Below are positions 56,988 through 64,000 of a DNA stretch of 64,000 nucleotides, one piece after another. This DNA is from Haemonchus contortus (taxonomy: Eukaryota > Nematoda > Chromadorea > Rhabditida > Trichostrongylidae), in the NCBI GenBank assembly GCA_000469685.2, contig LS997564.1, positions 27,325,459 to 27,389,458 on the forward strand. Reading direction: 5' to 3'. Below the pieces are notes generated by a model. It searched no databases. It saw only the letters and a list, made by a program, of their open reading frames with translations, and was not told the DNA's origin. Each line of letters opens with the position of its first letter. Positions within the stretch are counted from its first letter, which is position 1. The position numbers and the translations under genes were made by a program.

Positions 56988-57254
56988 ATGTGGAGAAAAA
57001 CACGGACACCACCACCACCACCACCACCATCAGCCAGCCAGCCAGCCAGCCGGCTTGCAGCAGTCGCAGTGCTAGAGTGCTGTGCTGACGACGACGGTTC
57101 TAGTGCTCAGTTCATGGCGTCAGCGGATATTGCCACGAACGGCGATGCCAAGTGTTTTCGTCGTCGTATGCCGATGACTGCCGATTTCTGCCAACAATCC
57201 TTCCACCGCACTGACATTTTTCGGACTGAAGCCCCTGGTCGTTCTTTCGTGTAA
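56988..57254 (+). CDS. ORF over CCA and AGCC microsatellites, doubtful
   Basis: An ATG at 56988 opens a frame whose first third is a (CCA)8-type run (57008-57031) and an (AGCC)n run (57033-57052), giving Pro and Ala/Ser-Gln-Pro strings. The second third (MASADIATNGDAKCFRRRMP from 57114) looks more protein-like. It could be a GC-rich first exon. The simple repeats make the upstream part doubtful. Confidence 0.15.
   Translation: MWRKTRTPPPPPPPSASQPASRLAAVAVLECCADDDGSSAQFMASADIATNGDAKCFRRRMPMTADFCQQSFHRTDIFRTEAPGRSFV
57008..57052. repeat. CCA trinucleotide and AGCC tetranucleotide microsatellites
   Basis: About eight CCA units are followed directly by about five AGCC units. Confidence 0.9.
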
Positions 57255-57259
57255 CACTC

Positions 57260-60200
57260 TTATCAGTTGATCATGCCAGGCACATAAGAAATGAAATTGA
57301 CACTTTCTCATCCCCATTTTCGCTCTAAATGTTACTCCACTTCTATCTATACCCACAAGCTTCTGGGAAATACTGTAGTAACCTCACCATCAGGTCATGA
57401 CGTTCAGTTACCTCTTCTACTTGCCCTTGTCTACCTTAAGCCTTAGCCCAAGGTAGACGAAGGCATGTCAAGGTGTTTACGTGCCTTCTAGGGCATACAG
57501 CAGCTCTGGGTAACATGAGATCTGTTATTCTTTAACCACTTCTACCCCGGCTGCTTCCATGACCACGCTAGGTTCCCCCAGTCTCCATGGTTTTTTTTTG
57601 GCTGGCTATTTTTCTTGTGCGGCTCTACCCCTTCACCTCCCCCAACTTTTGAAGGCTAAGCACATTGGCCAGAACGGCCAGCGGTCAGTGCTTAACCCCT
57701 TTTTCTTCCTGTACTCAAAGAACAAAGTAACTTTGGCAGTAATTTCGAGCCTCCTCGTTTTTGAATCGATATAACTTCTACCTTTGGCTACTTCGATGAG
57801 AGCTCATGCTGTACGTTATACATTTTCGATCCCAGTGGATTCATATTTCACACAAACATGCTGCCTTTCGCCGTCCCCCCCCCCCCCCAGGGTGTCCTGT
57901 TGCATGGGTCAGCGTGGTGAGGAAATTAATGAAATTGTGACCCAGTAAGTCAACTGACTCAACGGGGCGAGCTGAGTATGCCTTCGCAGAGGGCATGCAG
58001 TAGGTAGGACCGACAATTGATCAGTTTTACCTTGCACTGAAAGTAAAGTGAATAGTCGACCATTTCGGTTCGCCCACGTCCTTTTAGCTTCTCAACCTCC
58101 TTTCCCTGCCCTCATATACCCATTTTTCCCAGTTACTTACCCTACTGAACTCCTACCCAGTTGACTTTTGGCGTTCAATCAATTTCTCCTTCATTTTCAA
58201 GTACGACAGGGCGCACGACTTGGCTCAACAGACGGTTAACAATTCGTCGGAGTACCATGTTTTCGTAGAAAAATTCGCCTATGAGTTTCACTTCGGCGAT
58301 GAGGGGAACCGAAAAAGTTTGCGTTCATATCTATGTGACTAATCGTGAAAATGCTTTGAAAATCCGTATAAAAAACCCTAATCATCACCATTACAACAGC
58401 CGCATTCCTGGCACTTCGCGGTTCGGCCTGACATTTTCCGACAATGTAAATGATCCCCTCGTCCTTTTGATCACAGTTCATGCTGGAAGCTGAATTCATG
58501 TCATCTGAAGCTCTTCGTTGATGACTGCTCACGATCCTCAAGTTCTTCTTCATCCAGTCATTCTCATTCCTAAACTCATCTTTCTATTTTTCGACCCTCA
58601 GCAATATCATTTTATATGGCTGTTCCTTAGAGGACTTCGAACTGAGAAACAAGGTGGCGCAGTGGTTATGTGGTAGCAGGTAGCACTTCTATGATAAGCT
58701 GGATCAAACCTTGATGGGTTCCATTCCATCGTTTTTAAATATTTTGCCGATTGTTTGTTTGGGACGACAGAAAGATTGCTTGGTATGAACACCGTTATAT
58801 CCCCGTAAGTACTTTTTCGGTCCACCTAGACTTCCAGTTAAAGCCACCTTTCGAGGAGAAATCGGAGGCATGGCGCATCCGCCAGTTCGAGCCTTTTCTT
58901 TCCTGTGCTTCCAGACCTTACTAGAGTAGATATTGCAGATATTTTTGGTGTCCTCTTACATCATTGCATGAAATTGGGCCATCGTTGAGCAATCACCATT
59001 GATGTATGTCACGGCGTTGTTCAAACGATCTTGAATACGCACTTTCATCTTACAATGCTTTCACGTTTTCCTTAGTACCAAGCTCTTCTGAAGAAATCCG
59101 GCATGAAGCTGATGAATCGAACAGTTTCCTGTGCAGCCAGCGTGCTGATCGTTATATCATGCAATTCATCGGATTGCAATGCTTTATTATTTGTATGTTT
59201 TTTCTACTGGGAGGTCGCCGAAACAAAGCATTGCTGCTGTTCCCCCCTCCTCTTGCTCATCAGCATGACTGGATGGATCGTTTTTTTCCAACAATGTGGG
59301 AGGGATCACGTTGGAATTTCGTTGTCGATGAATCCTAAACCTCTGACGCTTCTGTTCCACATCTGAATCGACCGGCATAGCAACTGGAACAATCATGCTC
59401 TGTAATGGAACGGCAATTCGGAGGTTGTAATAAAGTTACAGATACTATGTTATTATATTCAAGTCTGTAGCATTGTGCCTATCTGTCTGCTCAAATTCCT
59501 ATGATCCCTAGCTAGTTGTCTTACGGTGTGTTATGCCATAGTTGGCTATCTTTGATAGTTGCCTCGCTGCGCGCCTTTCATTTGAGAATGGTGTCCGTCC
59601 CACCTATATACTACCGACGGGACCGCTCTGATGGATTCAATCGAACAATCGATCCAAGACTTAATTTAGTCGAATGCCTAGAATAAATTCGATGGCTCCT
59701 TGGTGACTGTTGTGATTCCCCTGGATTCTTTGAAGGCAGCTATCTCATTTAAATTGTAATTGGTTCACCTTCAACTTTACCATATGGTCTCCTCCTTCTC
59801 CCTCAAACACTACTTTGGATTCGGGAGCGTTTTTTGAAAATCTCTAGCGAATATTCGATCGTGATAGGCGTGCTCGTCAGTATATTTACTCACACTACAT
59901 CACAATTTTCCCTGAACTTTTGAGGGAGTTGGGTAGTCACGTGAGAGCACCTGGTCTTGCTCGTGTTCGGTTCTCTTCTCAAAGGAGGTAAGTTATCATT
60001 CCTGCCAGTTGTCATTCTTCTATGTTTTTCAACTTGGAATCGTAATAATCCTCGAAGGATTGCCATGTCAACCGAATAGTACAGATCAGACTTGAATTTC
60101 TCGTTTAGATCTGAACTAAATCACTGCCTGAACTGACTGAAGGGAGACTGCAGGGTCAGAAGTCCAACGATCGATCCCTCATAACTATTGAAGGCCTCCC

Positions 60201-60840
60201 TGTGAGCTCACTATAAAATACTGAAGAGAAGCAACTATACTGCATCTACTATAGTACACTTGTTGGTTTAGAAGCTCTCTTTCACAAGAATCTTTCCAGA
60301 CTGTTCCTGCACTTGGGTAAAGCGTCCCTGAACGGCTGCCCTGAATCGATCTTCCTTCGAAACCTCTTTACCACCTTGTCCTTTGCTCTGAATATATACG
60401 ATTTGTCAATAGCGGACTATTTTTTTTTTGTTTCTTTGATCAAAATTCGAATCCAGCGATTTAGCTGTTTTACATCTTTACTTCGGCGATACGTCAGTGT
60501 TTACTGAGGTAGCGATGAAGCGCCTGCAACCTGACAGGGAGGCGCCATCGCTAATTCTCAATATCTGTTCTTTGTACAACAATCCTACAGCAAAGAATAG
60601 ATTTTCTGTTTAACATTGTCGGATTTGATGGCCTTAGTGGTCCAACACCACAACAGAAAGTAAAACGGGACTTTCTTGTCGTCTCATGGACTTACTCTGA
60701 GCTTCTGCCTTGTGTATTCTCGTATTAATTTCAAATTTCGCTTGATTCCAGTGATTTATCTCCCTTCTTATTTTGTCTTTCGTGAGAAAATTGATTCAAA
60801 TTTCAAATGACCTAAAGAAACCCAACTATTCGCAGTTTTT
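57260..60840. other. No gene confidently recognised
   Basis: Contains a C15-C16 run (about 57876-57891), a hairpin CTTGTCTACCTT/AAGGTAGACGAAG (57426-57466), and a possible SINE-like head (58650-58720, GGTGGCGCAGTGGTTATGTG). It also has overlapping frames at 58236-58553 and 59006-59396 that are open on both strands and cannot be assigned. Confidence 0.3.
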
Positions 60841-60844
60841 GTGT

Positions 60845-60868
60845 GGGGGAGGGGGGAGGGGGGGGAGG
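60845..60868 (+). repeat. G-quadruplex-forming guanine tract
   Basis: Runs of 5, 6 and 8 guanines separated by single A, then AGG (GGGGGAGGGGGGAGGGGGGG...). Four or more G3 blocks with one-base loops are available. Another G10 run follows at about 60987. Confidence 0.85.
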
Positions 60869-61365
60869 TCATAGTCGTGGTGTTCTTTAGCTTTTGAAGT
60901 ACCTGGCTAACAAGCAGTTAAGAGCGTTATCATAACCAGGGAACGACCACCGCACGACGTCGTTTTTTACGTGCCCTTTAGAATTGGGGGGGGGGTAGTC
61001 ATGGAAAGGTTGGAATGTGGTTTTCAGTGGTTAGGAAGACTACTTAAAGCGTCTTTACCGCCAACAACCCTAACATACTATATTTAGGAATTTTTAAGGC
61101 TTCAGATCACGCGTCCGATTGTTCAATACTCTTTTTTGCTGAGTGCAATGATCATTCCGATTTTATCAACCAATGAATGAGGTACAAGCTACTGACCGTC
61201 ACAATTAAACCTTTTGCCCTGGTAATTCTGATAGTATTGATCGATACGATGGTGTAAAATGCTATACGGTACTGTGAAACACTAGAATGATTAGCTGAAA
61301 GTACAACTCGTCCTTTTTTTCGGTGATTTAAGTGACTAACAGCCTTTTAGAGAGATCTCATAACT

Positions 61366-61587
61366 TCATAAAATAGATGGAGTATCTCCCAGAAAATCGT
61401 GAAATTTCTGCCCTTTGAGCCGAGCTTTTTTTCTTTCAACGAAATTGTTCAACTTCCCATTGTGTGGAAGAACGGCTTCAAAACCCATGTCCCCTTGCTT
61501 AATTCTCTGTTCATGTGGTTTCATTTTTTCGTTCAGGAAAGGGCTATAAACTTTATCAAGTCGAGTCATTCTTCTTAAACTCGACAT
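61366..61587 (-). CDS. Unrecognised 73-codon basic ORF
   Basis: Reads MSSLRRMTRLDKVYSPFLNE, KMKPHEQRIKQGDMGFEAVL and NFVERKKARLKGQKFHDFLG. It is highly charged and protein-like. There is no domain or proven splice site, and it lies 200 bp outside the second maT-like element. Confidence 0.22.
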   Translation of the reverse strand: MSSLRRMTRLDKVYSPFLNEKMKPHEQRIKQGDMGFEAVLPHNGKLNNFVERKKARLKGQKFHDFLGDTPSIL

Positions 61588-61781
61588 AGGCAGATTTTTT
61601 TTCTGATTACTGTCGATAACGGTGTGTGCACCTCAACCACCGATAAGCTCTTATCATCAGCAAGTCACGCTCGTGTTCAACATGGTGTACGGTATAAGCT
61701 TTGTCTATTGATTGGCAGGCCTATCATTGAAGGAATCCCTTCTCCACGTTGCTCCTACTCCTGCTAATCGCCTTCGATGTA

Positions 61782-63050
61782 CAGGGTGTCCCAAAATTAT
61801 TTGCGCCGATTTATAACAATATATTTGAACTTCTCAACTGCGAAAGAGGATGAAATTTCCATGCACGCTAGCCAACACTATGTGCTACAACATGCTAAAG
61901 TCCCATTCCAAAGTATCCCCCGTGAGCGCGGATAGAAGTCAAAGTTTGCTTTCGACTTGATCGCATGTGGCACGCAGGTATCCTTCAGCATTTCTTCCCA
62001 GCCGTCCTCCAGCTTTTGCATTCTAGGACTCCAAACTGGGACTGCAAACTCGACAGGTCCTCTTCTAATCAGGGACCATTCGTGGGATTCGAGTGAGTCA
62101 AGTTCTGGAAAATAGGATGACCATTCCTCTTCACCAATGAAGTCGGGCAGCTGTCGTCGGCACCACTCGCGGGCAAGCTTGGCTCTGTGGGCTGGAGTAG
62201 CGTCTTGCTGGAAGGACTACGAGATGTTTCAGGAATTGTAGTTGGTTCAACTCTTCATCACACCCATCAGTACGCTGTTCAAGTACTGGTCCTGGTCAAT
62301 TTTCACGCCTGCACCGAAGAAACCGCGAGCGGCTTACCCTTGCCAGTGATTTCCTCGAAAAACATCATTTTACTGTTCTGATAGCAACCTTTTTGTGAGA
62401 TATTACACGCTGGATGTTTCTTTCCGGAACGCGAACGTTTTGGTTGTTGAGGGATGGTTTTATCGTAAAAAATTTTTTGGCCAGAGAAAACGACGAAGGG
62501 TTGCGTGTCATCACTCAAGTGGGTCTGCGACTTTCTGCATTTTTTGGCCCTGCAAAGTCCGTTGAGATCGGGATTGGAGCAAACGTTTAGGAATGGTAGC
62601 GAGGCTTCTGCATGACATTCTTCCATCGCGATAACTCCTGTAAGCCGTGCCCGTTGACTTCCTTTTAATGGCTCACCCAGGATTCCGACCGATTGGCAGA
62701 CGGACCATTTTAATAGTCTTATCTTTGGAAACATTCTACCTTTCTATCTTTCCTGGTTTGTCTCTGATTCAATCTTCTTTTCTATATCGTTTAATAGCCT
62801 CCTATACGGTCATTAGAAAAATCCCAAAGAATTTCATAACGCCCTTCCACTTCTCGCGCGTCAATGATTGCAAGTGGCATTGTATGAGCCTTCTCCATCT
62901 GAAAGATATTGGGAGTTCCACATCAGTAACCATGCATATTGCAGGAAACCTTCTTATGCAACTAATTAATAGCAGGTAATGTGAACTTGATAGATTATTT
63001 CTACCTTAAAAATTACTGAACTTTGGCGCAAATAATTTTGGGACACCCTG
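61782..63050 (-). mobile_element. maT-like Tc1/mariner element 2 (complete length, degenerate)
   Basis: Both ends read CAGGGTGTCCCAAAATTATT inward, with 26 identical terminal bases, and are flanked by TA. The length is 1269 bp. The transposase lies on the minus strand. The catalytic region begins VVFSGQKIFYDKT (about 62497), where the family has FSDEK, so the first catalytic Asp is Gly. GKGKPLAVSSVQA follows at 62303. A frame jump and a stop come next, then FQQDATPAHRAKLAREWCRR (about 62150-62209), with the second catalytic Asp. Then comes EEWSSYFPELDSLE (about 62100-62140), where SPDLN-type sequence has become FPELD, and the tail to about 61920. Two of three catalytic sites are altered, so it is inactive. 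Confidence 0.88.
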
Positions 63051-64000
63051 TACATGCGGTTTAGGCCCTTCCAGTCACTGGCAATGTTTAAAATAGTAAT
63101 TCTACCTACTGCTTACTCCTTCACTGTATGGCACAGGGACAAACAATCGAAATTCATCTGCTCTAGCACAGTTGTGAGTTTCGACGCTCTCTCCTTGACG
63201 TTTTTTTCGGAGGGTTTCTTAGTCTTTGGGTCGAGCTTCCCCTTGTCCCCCCTCCCTCCCTCGGTGGCACCTGATTACCCTTCTATGTCTGGACAGTTCA
63301 GTTTTCGGAAAAAAGGAAGCTCTTGATGGGATTGTTGAAGCGGCTATGGTGTACTGCTCAAGTGCTTGATCACAGGATCAGCATCCTGCCCCTCCCATCA
63401 CCACCTTCCCTCTCTCCTCCACCCCCAGGAACTTCTGTAGACTGCCTTTGTTGGCAAAAGGGCGGTGCTGAGTGATAATGTATGAAGTCGTTTTTTGGTT
63501 CAGGGTAGAAGGGCGGTCCTTGGCAATCACCACCAAGATAGTTTTAGAGTTTTATTGGTACAAGTGAAGGGCTCTTCTAGGATTGGATCCCTCTGCCATC
63601 CATGCAGAACTGGTCCCTGATGACTATGTTGCCCCACCATTGCAGGATTTTGCGTGGGAAGACATAACTGTTCACTGAATTTTCAAAAAAAGTCAAATCT
63701 GTAAAAATTTGCAAATAGACTTTGAAAAAAATGTGCCATGTGTGGGAGAGCGGCGCTCGTCGGTTGGTGGTTGCCTGCTGTTTGCGAGGTTATAATTCAT
63801 GAAAAGGGTTTAGGTGCATGCCGCCCCGTATTAGGGGTAAGCCTCCCGGCGGGTAGGCTTAAGTTCCAGCATGTCGCATTGATTAACTTCAACGTCAGTG
63901 TGTGGTGCCATTGTTTCACACTCAAACTACACTTCAACTTTCACATTTTCATTAATTACTTTTTATTACGCCATTTTCTTCCCGATGACGAAAACAGGTG
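63051..64000. other. No gene recognised
   Basis: A frame of 90 codons at 63054-63326 has no motif, and the remainder is non-coding. The sequence is cut by the window edge. Confidence 0.35.

Noticed and set aside
57876..57891. Long C run as a functional element
   Set aside because: It is a homopolymer, most likely a simple repeat or assembly-sensitive tract, with no structure around it.
62187..62381. Plus-strand ORF within the second maT-like element
   Set aside because: It is antisense to the recognisable transposase motifs (QQDATPAHRAK) on the minus strand.
1..64000. A CRISPR array, bacterial operon or phage region
   Set aside because: There are no short regularly spaced repeats with unique spacers, and ORF structure and introns are eukaryotic. 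The only regular array is the 295-bp one at 8.1-9.0 kb.

Overview
The window looks like nematode nuclear DNA, probably from a hookworm-like (strongylid) worm. The evidence is short introns (62-105 bp) with GT...AG ends, two copies of a small secreted-protein gene with a faint CAP (SCP/TAPS) look, a CR1-type LINE, mariner and maT-like DNA transposons with TA target duplications, and tRNA-derived SINEs. The species assignment is inference. Nothing looks bacterial: there are no operons, no ribosome-binding sites and no long intact ORFs (the longest open frames are about 215 codons, and the longest belong to a dead LINE).

Layout. 1-560 is an internally deleted mariner. It abuts copy 1 of the secreted-protein gene (558-1990). 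SINEs follow at 2017 and 3371. A probable DNA-transposon end lies at about 3708-4410, and a long fold-back (hairpin MITE-like) element at 5737-6157. 6590-9990 is a CR1-like LINE that has lost its reverse-transcriptase core. The LINE is interrupted at 8076-8992 by three 295-bp tandem units, each holding a tRNA-like cloverleaf on the minus strand. 10146-11285 is a large inverted repeat whose loop carries an exon-like ORF. Copy 2 of the secreted-protein gene lies at 13280-14690. Both copies carry disabling or suspicious changes: frameshifts and a nonsense codon in copy 1, and a lost splice acceptor in copy 2.

14.7-43.7 kb is mostly non-coding, with scattered small hairpins, a SINE at 37264 and a few exon-like ORFs (about 28.1 and 31.7 kb). 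43.7-44.8 kb is a GC-richer block that may hold a multi-exon minus-strand gene. SINEs recur at 46843 and 52466. Two complete-length but degenerate maT-like Tc1/mariner elements with near-perfect terminal inverted repeats lie at 54032-55294 and 61782-63050. Several guanine runs, including a clear G-quadruplex motif at 60845-60868, sit in the last third.

No cellular gene could be identified by name. The best-supported contents are mobile elements and the broken paralogue pair. Exon-like ORFs are given low confidence because splicing could not be tested. The most interesting structures are the LINE/tRNA-like tandem array, the paralogue pair with matched intron lengths but independent lesions, the exon-bearing inverted repeat at 10.1-11.3 kb, and the fold-back elements at 5.7 and 34.6 kb.
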